In this document: positions 10,425 to 23,730 of the stretch, one piece after another | How the letters are laid out: every line of letters starts with the position of its first letter | How positions within the stretch are numbered: position 1 is the first letter of the stretch | From: Leptobrachium leishanense | Lineage: Eukaryota; Chordata; Amphibia; Anura; Megophryidae | Length of the DNA: 64,000 nt | Assembly: GCA_009667805.1 (NCBI GenBank) | Contig: CM019064.1 | Location: 386,756,049 to 386,820,048 of the forward strand | Direction: 5' to 3' | The notes under the pieces: model-generated | What the model was told of the DNA's origin: nothing | Database searches by the model: none | The model's input: only the letters and a program-made list of their open reading frames with translations | Translations under genes and position numbers: made by a program

Positions 10425-12545
10425 GTCTGGGGGGTCTCATTTCTACCAAATATCAGGGAATTTAGGTGATGTGTGTCTTGTCACTGTGCCAGCAATTTTT
10501 TTTATGGTTTACAACTTTCTTTAAAACATTTGTGAATTGAGGTGATCTTCTGGGTCTTGTCACTGTGCCAGCAAGTCTTTTTGGGTCTCATTTCTACCAA
10601 ATATCAGGGAATTTATGTGATGTGTGTCTTGTCACTGTGCCAGCAAATCTTTTTGGGGCTCACTATTTCTTTAAAACATTTGTGAATTGAGGTGATCTGT
10701 GTCTTGTCACACAGCCAGTACCACGCAGTATTTTGGGGTCACAAATTTCTAAAAAACATTTGGGAATTGAGGTGATCTGTGTCTTGTCACTGCCAGCAAG
10801 TATTTTGGGGTCACAAATTTCTAAAAAACATTTGGAATTGAGGTGATCTGTGTCTTGTCACTGCCAGCAAGTATTTTGGGCACAAAATTTCTAAAAAACA
10901 TTGGGAATTGAGGTGATCTGTGTCTCGTCACACATCCAGTACCACGCAGTATTTTGGGGCTCACTAATTTCTACAAAACATTTGTGATTGAGGTGATCTG
11001 TGTCTTGTCACACAACCAGTACCAACGCATTATTGGGGCTCACTAATTTCTATAAAACATTTGTGAATTGAGGTTATCTGTGTCTCGTCACACATCCAGT
11101 ACCACGCAGTATTTTGGGGCTCACTAATTTATTTAAAACATTTGTGAATTGAGGTTATCTGTGTCTCGTCACACATCCAGTACCACGCAGTATTTTGGAG
11201 CTCACTAATTTCTTTAAAACATTTGTGAATTGAGGTGATCTGTGTCTTGTCACACATCCAGTACCACGCAGTATTTTGGGGCTCACTAATTTCTTTAAAT
11301 CATTTGTGAATTAAAGTGATCTGTGTCTCGTCACACATCCAGTACCACGCAGTATTTTGGGGCTCACTAATTTATATAAAACATTTGTGAATTAAGGTGA
11401 TCTGTGTTTTGTCACACATCCAGTACCACGCTGTATTTTGGGGCTCACTAATTTCTACAAAACATTTGTGAATTGAGATGATCTGTGTCTCGTCACACAT
11501 CCAGTACCACGCTGTATTTTGGGGCTCACTAAATTCTACAAAACATTTGTGAATTGAGGTGATCTGTGTCTCGTCACACATCCAGTACCACGCAGTATTT
11601 TGGGGCTCACTAGTTTCTTTAAAACATTTGTGAATTAAGGTGATCTGTGTCTCGTCACACATCCAGTACCACGCAGTATTTTGGGGCTCACTAGTTTCTT
11701 TAAAACATTTGTGAATTAAGGTGATCTGTGTCTCGTCATACATCCAGTACCATGCAGTATTTTGGGGCTCACTCATTTCTTTAAAACATTTGTGAATTAA
11801 GGTGATCTGTGTCTCGTCACACATCCAGTACCACGCTGTATTTTGGGGCTCACTAATTTCTACAAAACATTTGTGAATTGAGGTGATCTGTGTCTCGTCA
11901 CACATCCAGGACCACGCTTTATTTTGGGGCTCACTAATTTATTTAAAACATTTGTGAATTAAGGTGATCTGTGTCTCGTCACACATCCAGTACCACGCAG
12001 TATTTTGGGGCTCACTAATTTATTTAAAACATTTGTGAATTGAGGTGATCTTCTGTGTCTCGTCACACAGCCAGCAAGTTTTATTGGGGCTCACTAATTT
12101 CTTTAAAACATTTGTGAATTGAGGTGATCTGTGTCTTGTCACACATCCAGTACCACGCAGTATTTTGGGGCTCACTAGTTTCTTTAAATCATTTGTGAAT
12201 TAAGGTGATCTGTGTCTCGTCACACATCCAGTACCATGCAGTATTTTGGGGCTCACTCATTTCTTTAAAACATTTGTGAATTAAGGTGATCTGTGTCTTG
12301 TCACACATCCAGTACCACGCTGTATTTTGGGGCTCACTAATTTCTTTAAAACATTTGTGAATTGAGGTGATCTGTGTCTCGTCACACATCCAGTACCACG
12401 CTGTATTTTGGGGCTCACTAATTTCTACAAAACATTTGTGAATTAAGGTGATCTGTGTCTCGTCGCACATCCAGTACCACGCAGTATTTTGGGGCTCACC
12501 CATTTCTTTAAAACATTTGTGAATTGAGGTGATCTGTGTCTCGTC
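10425..12545. repeat. 81-bp tandem satellite, left arm (about 26 units)
   Basis: Repeats of a unit containing gtgatctgtgtctcgtcaca, then tccagtaccacgcagtattt, then a tttaaaacatttgtgaatt segment. The first units are shorter and more diverged; from about 11090 the period is 81 bp. Because 81 is divisible by 3, long minus-strand frames stay open (11905-11372 and 12503-12189) and encode a 27-residue repeat. They have no sign of being genes. Confidence 0.9.
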
Positions 12546-15254
12546 ACTGGCTATCAGTGTGTCTCACTGAGTTATACCAGAGTTCTTTAAATCTTTATAC
12601 CAGAGTTGAATCAGAGTTCTGTATATATTAATCTATAAATCACTCACCATGTCCGAAAGAACAAAAAGGAAAGGTAGACGCTCCCTGACACAGATAAGAG
12701 GGCAAGCAGCACCTGTGTCGGGAGGCTGTGTCTCTGGTCGTGGTGGACGTGGTGCATCCTCTGCAGGGGCACGCTTGTCCTTTCTAACTGGTGCTGGCCG
12801 TCTTAAGCAGCAGCAACATACAGAGGACTTGGTGGATTGGCTAACCAGGCCATCCTCATCCTCCGAGTCCTCTGCCAGCCAGGCTTCTAGTGCTTTACAG
12901 TCCACCTCAGCTGCCAAAGCATCTAATGCAGCCTCTATGTCCACAGCTACTCCTGCCGTAGCCTCGCTATCACATACGGAGGAGTCAGCTGAATTGTTTG
13001 ACTACAATGAGAGTGACATGTTGCTTGAGGATGTGCAGCAAGTACAGTGCTCTGATTCAATCTCTGAGGTTGAGCAAGGGAGTATAATCAACCTAGATGA
13101 AGGGGGTGCCAGTGATGACACACAAATAACTGGCACTCATGTTGCCCCAGCAGCTGCAGCATACTGCCAAGTTGGCTCCAGTGACGAGGAGATAGGGGGT
13201 GAAGATGACATTGATGATGAGGTCACTGACTCCACCTGGGTGCCAGATCGAACTGAGGAGTCAAGTGAGGAGTAGGGGGAGGAGGAGGAGGAGGCACAGC
13301 AAACACGAGGCACAACATCCTCTGTGACCAACCGTAGCACTAGCCAGTCCAAGGCATCAGATGTCAGAGCTGCTCCGGTGCAGAGCGCTGTTGTCTCAAA
13401 GAACACATGCAGTCTGGGAGTTCTTTAAGAAATGTGTAGCAGACCCCACCGTTGCTATTTGTAATCTATGTCAGATGAGGCTGAAGCGTGGGATAAACAC
13501 CGGACACTTGGGTACCACATGCTTGAGGCGACATATGAACAAGTGCCACACATCCCATTGGCGCAAAACTTTGCGTAGGTCCTCCTCCTCCTCATCTGTC
13601 TCTACCCACACTGTATGTCCTGCCATGTCATTGCCTACAACCTCCACCGACAGGGATGATGCTACAGTAATGGATGTACCAGGTCCTTCCTCACAATGTG
13701 ACATCATCCCAGTAGCTGAAGATTTACGCAGTCAGATTACGTTCTCCTCCTCCTCCTTCTCTGTCTCTGGCGAAGTGGCAGTTAAACCGATGCCTGACAG
13801 GGTCTACGCAATGGCTCAAGCAAAAAGATACCATACTGTTGTTGAGATGGTTTGTTTAGGGGACAGGAGCCACACCGGGTCAGAAATTTTGTCAGCTCTG
13901 CAGGGGCAGGTGCAGAGATGGTTAACACCACGCCAGCTTGGGCTGGGAATGATCGTCTGCGATAATGGCAGCAACCTTCTCTCCGCCCTATGCAAGGGTA
14001 AATTGACGCATGTACCATGCCTAGCACACGTCCTAAATCTGGTGGTACAGCGTTCCCTAACCAAGTACCCAGGGCTGGCAGAGCTTCTCAGCCAGGCCAG
14101 AAAAGCCTGCAGCCACTTCAGACGGTCATTCCCAGCAAGCGTTCGCCTGGCAGAAATTCAAAGAGAATTCCACCTTCCCACAAACCGTCTGATCTGTGAC
14201 ATGCCCACCAGGTGGAACTCGACATTAGCAATGCTGCAGCGTCTGCACAAGCAGCAGAGGTCCATCAACGAGTACCTGTGTGAGTATGGCACAAGGACAG
14301 GTTCAGGTCAACTTGTTTTTTTTCCCCCCCGCAGTGGCTGATGATCAAGGATGCATGCACTGTACTGTCACCATTTGAGGAGGCAACGAGGATGGTGAGC
14401 AGGGACAGTGCATGCATCAGTGACACAATTCCTTTAGTGTTCCTGCTGGAGCACACTTTGCGGGGAATTATAGATGTGGCTCTAGAGGCAGAGCAGCGGG
14501 AGGAAGAGGAGGCCTTCCCTAGCTCTCAAGGCCCCAGTCTTTCCGCAGACAGCATTCCAGCGGGTCCTACTCAGAGGACTATTTAAGTAGTGGGGGCATT
14601 GAAGGTGGGGATTCCTCAAGGGAGGGTTTTGTGTGCCCAGAAACAGAAGGGCTTGTGCGTGGCTGGGAGGAGGAAGTGCACGATACGGTCATCCTCATTG
14701 ACCAGGAAGACTCGGAAGCTAATGCCACCTCCAACCTATGCTGCATGGGCTCCCTAATGATGCAAAGCCTGCTAAAGGACCCCAGGATTCGTGCTATCAA
14801 GGAGAGGGATCATTACTGGTTGGCAACCCTTCTTGATCCACGATACAAGGGGAAAGTTGCAGAGCTCATCCTGCCCGCACAGAGGGAGCATAGGATGAAA
14901 AAACTTGAGGACGCTCTAAAGCGACACTTGTGTAACACCTTTCCAGGCACTGGTAGATTACCAAGTGCTGACACACGTGCTTCTGAGGCTGCGGGTGATC
15001 AGAGGAATAGCGGTGAAGGCCAGGGCCGCTTGACTGATGCTTTTTTAAATTTTTTAGTCCACAACGCACAAGGACGTCAAATGTAGGCACCCATTGCCAG
15101 CGTCTTCACTATATGGTGCAGGACTACCTAGGGGCAAGGGCAGACCTGGATACCTTTCCAGCAGATGATCCACTGGCTTACTGGGTGTTGAGATTGGATC
15201 ACTGGCCAGAACTTAGCCAATATGCTATGCAGCTACTAGGTTGCCCTTCATCAG

Positions 15255-16035
15255 GCACCAACATTGTAACGTTACCTTGGTCTTTTTTTTTTTTTTTATT
15301 TTATTTTTGTCTTTTCTCACCATTTGCTTTGCTAATTAGCATGTGAATCTCCTCCCTATTGACACCAGCCCATCCAGCATCAGGTGTTTACCTTTTAACT
15401 GCCTGAACCAATTTTTTTTTTTTTTTTTATTTTTGTCTTTCTCCACCATTTGCTTTGCTAATTAGCATGTGAATCTCCTGCCCTATTGACACAGCCCATC
15501 CAGCATCAGGTGTTTACCTTTTAACTGCCTGAATGCAATCAGTCTGCCCTATATAACAGCTAAGACTGGCTCCAATGAGCCTTGGCTCCAGTGACCTTCC
15601 CAAGTGGCATCCTAAGTCGAAGTTCAGAGTTGATTTCCTGGAGTTTTATCCAAGATCCCCTATGCCATCCACCATCACGATCCCTAATTCCTGTGTCTCC
15701 TCTCTCCACTAAGACTTTATCACCCATTATCCACAGACACCCACATCTCAACAGATCCCCTGCATACTTTTGCTGGTAGGACCCCCATCACCCATTATTC
15801 GCAGGCACCCACATTGTAACGTACCTTGGTCTTTTTTATTTATTTATTTATTTATTTTTGTCTTTCTCCACCATTTGCTTTGCTAATTAGCATGTGAATT
15901 TCCTGCCCTATTGACACAGCCCATTCAGCATCAGGTGTTTACCTTTTAATATCCCGAATGCAATCAGTCTGCCCTATATAACAGCTAAGACTGGCTCCAG
16001 TGACCTCCCCAAGTGGCATCCTAAGTGGACGTTCA
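15255..16035 (+). repeat. Duplicated 5' region of the L2 LINE with TATA boxes
   Basis: A unit starting at aacattgtaacg (15262 and 15811) and containing ccatttgctttgctaattag recurs three times (about 15320, 15448, 15870). Two of the copies continue into ctgccctatataacagctaa, giving TATATAA at 15550-15556 and 15975-15981, followed by closely similar leader sequence. This looks like tandem promoter monomers. Confidence 0.7.
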
Positions 16036-16117
16036 GAGTTGATTTCCTGGAGTTGCGGGACTGGAGGAAGGAACTGCAAGGCCCACTTTTTACTCTGGGT
16101 AAACACACGTCTATATC

Positions 16118-19100
16118 ATGCTTTCTCTCACGCTTCTGCTTTTTACTTCAACCTTTCTCCTTAAATGGAACTCCTGCCCCTCTACCACCGACCCCTACAC
16201 TATCTGCATCTCTCCCTCCCTCCTCTCGTCCCACATGATGGCCTCGCATGAGCTCCTTTGTTTCTTCAGAACATGGTCTCCCTCTATCTCTCGTGCTGCC
16301 AATCACTCCCACTCCCACAAATCCCATTCCCACCTTCTCTTTCTCACCCTCCTGTTGTTACTCTATTCAGGTGACATATCCCCTAACCCTGGCCCCACAA
16401 CACATCTAATACTTCCCTCTCATCCTATCTCCATCGCACATAAATCACCTCCCTGCAAGCCCAGCAACCTCATTCCCATAATCCCTCAGCGCCTGTCCTC
16501 TTTCTCCTGCGCCCTCTGGAACGCTCGCTCTGTGTGCAACAAACTCACAGCCGTCCATGACCTCTTCCTTTCAAACTCCTTCAACCTCCTAGCTTTAACT
16601 GAAACCTGGCTAACTCCCTCTGACACGGCCTCCATTGCTGCTCTCTCACATGGTTGGTCTACACTTGAGCCATACCCCCAGACCGGGTGAGAGAAATGGT
16701 GGCGGGGTCGGAATCCTGCTCTCTCCCACCTGCACCTACCAGCATCTCCCTCCACCCCCATCCCTCTCCTTCTCCTCCATCGAGACACACTGCATCCGCC
16801 TGTTCTTTCCTCTGGCTCTCAGGGTGGCAGTCATCTACCACCCACCGGGACCAACCTCCCAGTTCTTTGACCACTTTGCTACCTTGCTTTCTCACTTCCT
16901 GTCTTCTAATCTTCCATGCCTAATTCTCGGGGACTTCCACATTCCCATTGATGATCCTTCCGCCCCTGCTGCCTCCAAACTTCTTTCACTCACGTCCTCC
17001 CTTGGACTCACACAATCCTCCATCCTCCCTACCCACCACGATGGTCACGCTATTGATCTTGTCTTTTCCAACCTCTACTCCATTTCTGAGTTCAACTGTC
17101 GCCCTTTCCCCATCTCTGACCACCACCTTCTCTCTTTCAACCTATCTGGACTTCCTAAACACCCTGCTCCCCCACCCCGCACACACACTCGCAGAAATCT
17201 ACATGCTGTGGACCCCCATCAATTCTCCAACCTACTTCACCACCTCCCTCATACCTCATCCTTCACCTGCCCTGATGCTGCCACTAATCAATACAACACT
17301 ACGCTTATCTCTGCTCTAGACACTCTTGCTCCTCTTCGACTCTGTAAGGCCCCACGCCACCAGCTTCAGCCCTGGCACAGCCTCCAGACTCGCTACCTGC
17401 AAAGATGCTCCTGCACTGCAGAGCGTGCGTGGAGGAAATCCTGCTCTGAAGCTGATTTTGTTCACTTCAAGTTTATTCTCCGGTCATATACCTCTGCCCT
17501 CCACTTGGCCAAACAATCCTTCTTCTCATCTCTTATATCTACACTGTCCTCCAACCCTAAACGGCTCTGGTCCACCTTCAACACCCTCCTCTACCCACCT
17601 GCACCACCCCCCACAGCTGCCTTCAGCGCTCAAGACCTGGCAGACTACTTCCTCAGTAAAACTTTAACTATCAGAAGCAACATCCCAACACAAGATAGTT
17701 ATCTGCCACCTCCACTCCCACAGGTCCCCTCTGCCACCCTCTGCCGCTTCCTCCCAGCCATTGAGAAGGAAGTCAATTCCTTATTGTCCTCCTTACATCT
17801 CACCACGTGCCCGCTCAACCCCATTCCCTCACATCTAATTCCTCCCCTCTCCTCCTCCCTCACCCCTGCTCTCACACACATATTCAACCTATCTCTCTCC
17901 ACTGGCTCCTTCCCATCCACCTTCAAAAACGCGCTAGTTACCCCTTTACTAAAGAAACCATCCCTCGATCCCTAATCTCCATCCAACTACCGCCCTGTAT
18001 CCCTGCTTTCCTTCACATCAAAGCTCTTAGAAAAACTAGTCTTCAACCGCCTCTCCCTCTTCCTGTCCTCCAATTCCCTACTTGACCCCCTGCAATCTGG
18101 CTTCTGTCCCCTACACTCAACTGAAACTGCCCTCACCAAAGTCACCAACGACCTCCTAACTGCTAGAAAACACGGCCACTATTCTATTCTCATCCTGCTT
18201 GACCTCTCGGCTGCTTTTGACACTGTTGACCACCCCCTCCTTCTACAGACCCTCAACTCTCTGGGTCTCGGTGACACTGCACTTGCTTGGGTTGACTCCT
18301 ATTTATCCAAAAGGTCCTTCTTTGTGTCCTTTGCTGGTAACTCCTCCTCCTCATTGCCTCTATCTGTTGGTGTACCTCAAGGCTCTGTCCTTGGTCCTCT
18401 GCTCTTTTCCATCTACACCTCCTCCCTGGGCAAAATCATCAACAGCTTTGGCTTTAATTACCACCTCTACGCTGATGACACTCAGATCTATCTCTCTACC
18501 CCTGATCTCTCTCCCCCTGTCCTTTCAAAAGTCAGTGACTGTTTATCTGGCGTCTCCTCCAGGATGGCCTCCCACCACCTAAAGATCAACATGTCAAAGA
18601 CTGAGCTCCTACTTATTCCTCCCTCCAATGCCTCCCCACCTCCTGACTTCTCTATCACAGTGGAGGGTATCACCATCTCCCCATCAAAGTTTGCTGTCTT
18701 GGAGTTACACTTGACTCTGCTCTTTCCTTCATCCCCCACATCAAGTCTCTTTCCTCCTCCTGCCGATACCAACTGCGTAATATTTCCAGAATTCGGCCAT
18801 TTCTTACCGCTGTCACCACAAAACAACTCATACACGCCCTGGTAATCTCCCGACTCGACTATTGCAATAATCTCTTATCTGGCCTCCCTCTGTCCCGCCT
18901 CTCCCCCCTACAATCCATCCTGAACGCCTCCGCCAGGCTAATTCACCTCACCCGCCGCTCTGTCTCTGACGCTCCCCTCTGCGAGTCCCTTCACTGGCTC
19001 CCCAACCACTGCAGAAATAAGTTCAAAATCCTTATCCTTACCTACAAAACCCTCACTAACTCAGCTCCCCACTACCTGTCCACACTAATCACCAAATACA

Positions 19101-19312
19101 CCCCAGCCCGCTCCCTAAGATCAAACAGTGACCTGCGCCTAGCTTCTCCCCGCATCACCTCTTCCCATGATAGACTGCAGGATTTCTCACGCGTAGCCCC
19201 CACTCTCTGGAACGCTCTCCCTCATACTGTCAGACTTTCCCCTAACTTCTCTTCCTTCAAACGCTCCCTTAAAACGTTCCTATTTAGGGAAGCCTACCAC
19301 CCAACTCACTGA
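16118..19312 (+). pseudogene. L2 polyprotein: endonuclease-reverse transcriptase, frameshifted
   Basis: It starts with a hydrophobic leader and a 2A-like GDISPNPGP (16370-16396). The endonuclease follows: NARSVCNK and LTETW in one frame (to about 16690), then GGGVGI, GDFHIP and SDHHLLSF in another (16690-17975). A stop at 17973-17975 sits where the sister copy at 48367 reads on. RT motifs follow over several frames: [10 protein letters not shown] (about 17980), AAFDTVDH (18210), [10 protein letters not shown] (18370), YADDTQ (18468-18485). The C-terminal block has SRLDYCNNLLSGLP (about 18850) and LHWLP (about 18990), ending at a stop near 19312. Several frameshifts and one stop make it inactive. 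The L2 assignment rests on motif style and the 3' end. Confidence 0.85.
16370..16396 (+). other. 2A-like peptide motif in the L2 ORF
   Basis: The codons give GDISPNPGP directly after a Leu-rich hydrophobic run. Canonical 2A sites are D-V/I-E-x-N-P-G-P. Here the Glu is Ser, so ribosome skipping is uncertain. Such motifs are known before the endonuclease of some non-LTR elements. Confidence 0.6.
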
Positions 19313-19739
19313 CGCAACCATCAATCACTCTCACCTTCCAGTCCTCTCCTCCTGTTTCCAACCCCAACCCTCCCAGATTGTGAGTTCCTACGGGAATAGG
19401 GCCCTCATCTCCTCCTGTACTGTTTGTCAAATGTTGTTCAATGTATTGTAACCCTGTCTATACTGTGATTATTGTACAGCACTGCGGAATATGCTGGCGC
19501 TTTATAAATAAAGAATAATAATAATAATAATAATAGCGTGCTTTCCGAAAGGACGTTCAGTGCCGCTGGAGGTTTTGTCACAGACAAAAGAGTGCGTCTG
19601 TCCACCGACTCTGTAGACCGGCTGACATTTATAAAAATGAATCAGTCCTGGATCAGCAGCTATCAATCCCCTGATGCTGAAGTAATGGAATAGATAGGGG
19701 ATGTCCTCTTCTGCATTCACAAAACCTCCAGCACTGAAC

Positions 19740-21800
19740 TCTTCCACAATACCACAAAAGGTTTACGGTGTGAAGGCACTTGCTGCCATGAAAGGCACAA
19801 TATTTGGCTGCACTGACGCCTGTGCCAGATTTATATCATTTTATTTTTTTGAATCGCAGGGTCCAACCCTGCACTCTTCCACAATACCACAGAGGGGTTA
19901 CTGTATGATGATACTTGCTGGCCTGGCATTAAAGGCACAATATCTGGGTGCACTGACGCCCAAATGCTGGACGTATAAATGCAGTCGTCTGACCTTGTTG
20001 CATCACTCACACACAAAGCTATGCGGACGTTGTGGACGTGGCGCACTCTGCACGTCCGTTCTAGCAGTATTACGTTCTTGCCTAACCTGCGTCCGTTTGC
20101 AGCGTCCGTCAGCCCCCACACTTCTGTGCGGACGTACTTCGTGTGTGGGGCTCCACTTAACACAATTGTATGCTATCACGGACGTACTTATGTGCGGGCA
20201 ACACGGACGTTAACACTGCGTTCGTCTGACCCCAGCCTTACTGTATGATGATACTTGCTGGCCTGGCAGTCTTGCAACAAAGGCACAATATCTGGGTGCA
20301 CTGACGCCCATTACCAGATCAAAAACTTTTCAATATAGGACCACATGGTCCACCCCTGCACTCTTCCACAATAACACAGAGGGGTTACTGTATGATGATA
20401 CTTGCTGGCCTTGCATTAAAGGCACAATATCTGGGTGCACTGACGCCCATTAACAGATAAAAAAACACTTTTCAATATAGGACCACATGGTCCACCCCTG
20501 CACTCTTCCACAATACCACAGAGGGGTTACTTTATGATGATACTTGCTGCCCTGGCAGTCTTGTACCAAAGGCACAATATCTGGGTGCACTGACGCCCAT
20601 TAACAGATAAAAAAAAACACTTTTCAATATAGGACCACATGGTCCACCCCTGCATTCTTCCACAATACCACAGAGGGGTTACTGTATGATGATACTTGCT
20701 GGCCTTGCATTAAAGGCACAATATCTGGGTGCACTGACGCCCATTAACAGATAAAAAAATACTTTTCAATATAGGACCACATGGTCCACCCCTGCACTCT
20801 TCCACAATACCACAGAGGGGTTACTTTATGATGATACTTGCTGCCCTGGCAGTCTTGTACCAAAGGCACAATATCTGGGTGCACTGACGCCCATTAACAG
20901 ATAAAAAAAAACACTTTTCAATATAGGACCACATGGTCCACCCCTGCATTCTTCCACAATACTACAGAGGGGTTACTGTATGATGATACTTGATGGCCTG
21001 GCATTAAAGGCACAATATCTGGGTGCACTAACGCCCATTACCAGATCAAAAAATTTTCAATATAGGACCACATGGTCCACCCCTGCACTCTTCCACAATA
21101 CCACAGAGGGGTTACTGTATGATGATACTTGCTGGCCTGGCATTACAGGCACAATATCTGGGTGCACTGACGCCCATTAACAGATAAAAAAAAACACTTT
21201 TCGATATAGGACCACATGGTCCACCCCTGCATTCTTCAACAATACTACAGAGGGGTTACTGTATGATGATACTTGCTGGCCTGGCATTAAAGGCACAATA
21301 TCTGGGTGCAGTGACGCCCATTACCAGATAAAAAACTTTTCAATATAGGACCACATGGTCCACCCCTGCACTCTTCCACAATACCACAGAGGGGTTACTG
21401 TATGATGATACCTGCTGGCCTGGCATTAAAGGCACAATATCTGGGTGCACTGACGCCCATTACCAGATCAAAAACTTTTCAATATAGGACCACATGGTCC
21501 ACCCCTGCACTCTTCGACAAAAATACCACAGAGGGGTTACTGTATGATGATACTTGCTGGCCTGGCAGTCTTGCAGCAAAGGCAGAATATCTGGGTGCAC
21601 TGACGCCCATTCCCAGATTCATATCTTTTTAATATAGGACCGCATGGTCCACCCCTGCATTCTTCCACAATACCACAGAGGAGTTACTGTATGATAGTTC
21701 TTGCAGGCCTGGCACTAAAGGCACAATATCTGGGTGCACTGCCACTGACGCCTGTTTCAGATTCATATCCTCAGAGGGGTTACGGTGTGACGGCACTGTT
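19740..21800. repeat. 140-150-bp tail array, left arm
   Basis: About 13 units contain cagaggggttactgtatgat, then gcacaatatctgggtgcact, then aggaccacatggtccacccc. The first unit follows the transposase stop at 19693, and the array ends at about 21800. A truncated MITE replaces part of it at about 19970-20237. The same array, inverted, fills 28740-33000. Confidence 0.9.
19970..20237. mobile_element. Truncated copy of the ggctaggg/ccagcc MITE in the tail array
   Basis: The right end (cgtctgaccccagcc, 20237) and interior match the intact MITEs at 22829-23253 and 48560-48975, and the element is followed by TTA. The left end is missing. It sits within an otherwise regular tail unit. Confidence 0.6.
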
Positions 21801-22023
21801 GCCGACGCTAAAAGCCCAATTTTAAAGCACCTATTGTTACTTTCATCCAAAGCCTGCATAAGTTTCACAATAATTTAGCCAGAAAAAACACTAAAAAATT
21901 TCTGCGCGTCCTAAAATGTCTTTTCATACAGGCTGCCGCCCCAAGCAGTTGTTTATGGATAGATTAAAGGAAAAGCATTTACCGTCATATGAAACGTCAT
22001 TTTTTTGTTTTTAAGTGTTTCTA
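21800..22023. other. Inner unique segment of the left arm
   Basis: Unique sequence (gctgccgccccaagcagttg at 21933) matching the inverted segment at 28560-28740. It marks where the arms approach each other. No coding signal. Confidence 0.7.
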
Positions 22024-22316
22024 CAGTTGTGTTCAAAATTATTCAACCCCCAATGCTGTAAAGGGTTTTAGGGAATTTAGTGTACATTTGTAATTGTATT
22101 CAGAATGAAATCCTACAAGGACTTTTTAAAGAACCATATGCAACTAAAATGACATCAATTGGTTTTGTAATACAGTAGTAAATGTTTCTTTTGTGAATTC
22201 TTCATTGGCACAATTATTCAACCCCTTAAAGACTACCACTCTGAAGAACAGAGGTTCATTCAAGTGTTTTCAATCAGGTATTGAAAACACCTGTGGATGT
22301 CACGGAGCAGCAATAA

Positions 22317-23395
<1,079 letters not shown>

Positions 23396-23604
23396 GATTG
23401 AATGTCACTTGGGGGTTGAATAAAACTGATAGTGATGTGAGCACAGAAAAGACATTTTGTGGTTATTTCATTATAAATGTTATGTTATATTTGTCTGACC
23501 TCTTTGATTTACTTGTAAGCAAGATGACTGAATGATCAAAATCAATGTCAAACTGGCCAAAACACTCAATTTCAGTGGGGGTTGAATAATTTTGAACACA
23601 ACTG

Positions 23605-23730
23605 TAAATACCGATTTTCACGGCTGTAACATCTTCTGATTTTGAGCTATAGGTATCCTGTTTAAAATATTTAAAATATTCAACCCCCTTTTTCACCCCC
23701 TTAGGGGTGGAGTTTCCAAAAATCCTTTCC
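23605..23730. other. Central junction sequence of the hAT composite
   Basis: Sequence between the Tc1 element and the 3' edge of the CR1 LINE. It includes tttaaaatatttaaaatatt and a small palindrome (caccccc-tta-ggggtg, about 23693-23707). It is not clearly alignable with the right-arm counterpart (28461-28570), so the original centre cannot be reconstructed. Confidence 0.5.

Larger units (their letters stand above)
15253..19533 (+). mobile_element. L2-clade LINE, nearly full length, inserted in the left transposase
   Basis: Inserted between the codons for GCPSS and SERTFS; the right arm shows the uninterrupted site (cttcatctagcgtgc). No clear target duplication is seen, which is usual for L2. 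It has a 5' region with duplicated segments, then an apurinic endonuclease, reverse transcriptase and C-terminal block. The 3' end has the L2-like gcggaatatgctggcgcttt and a (TAA)n tail at 19512-19533. Poly-T runs occur in the 5' region at 15283-15297 and 15411-15428. Confidence 0.9.
12649..19693 (+). pseudogene. hAT transposase with BED finger, left arm (broken)
   Basis: The frame starts at an ATG at 12649 in good context (caccATG) and is split by the L2 insertion (coding 12649-15252 and 19534-19693). The N-terminus is Ser/Glu-rich. A BED-type zinc finger (CNLC ... HMNKCH) lies near 13456-13550. Damage: a TAG at 13273-13275, loss of frame before the finger, and a deletion near 13740 removing about 140 residues that the right arm keeps, including the first catalytic-Asp region (TLDTW). 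A second frameshift lies near 14580. The DNGSN motif (about 13960), YKGKVAEL (14847 on), and after the L2 the C-terminal dimerisation block with SERTFSAAGG remain. It cannot encode an active enzyme. Confidence 0.85.
10048..22023 (+). mobile_element. Left arm of the hAT composite
   Basis: Sense orientation is +. It is interrupted by an L2 LINE (15253-19533) and by a truncated MITE (about 19970-20237), and is cut off at its inner end by a Tc1 element at 22024. It is more decayed than the right arm: the transposase has an internal deletion, a nonsense codon and frameshifts. Confidence 0.75.

Noticed and set aside
11372..12503. Minus-strand ORFs of 177 and 104 codons
   Set aside because: They translate the 81-bp satellite; openness follows from the unit length being divisible by three.
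12649..15086. A host ZBED gene
   Set aside because: The BED-hAT protein resembles domesticated ZBED proteins, but it is intronless, lies inside transposon termini, exists in two inverted copies and is broken.
16635..17926. Several overlapping ORFs on both strands in the L2
   Set aside because: The pyrimidine-rich L2 coding strand leaves shadow frames open; only the endonuclease/RT frames show family motifs.
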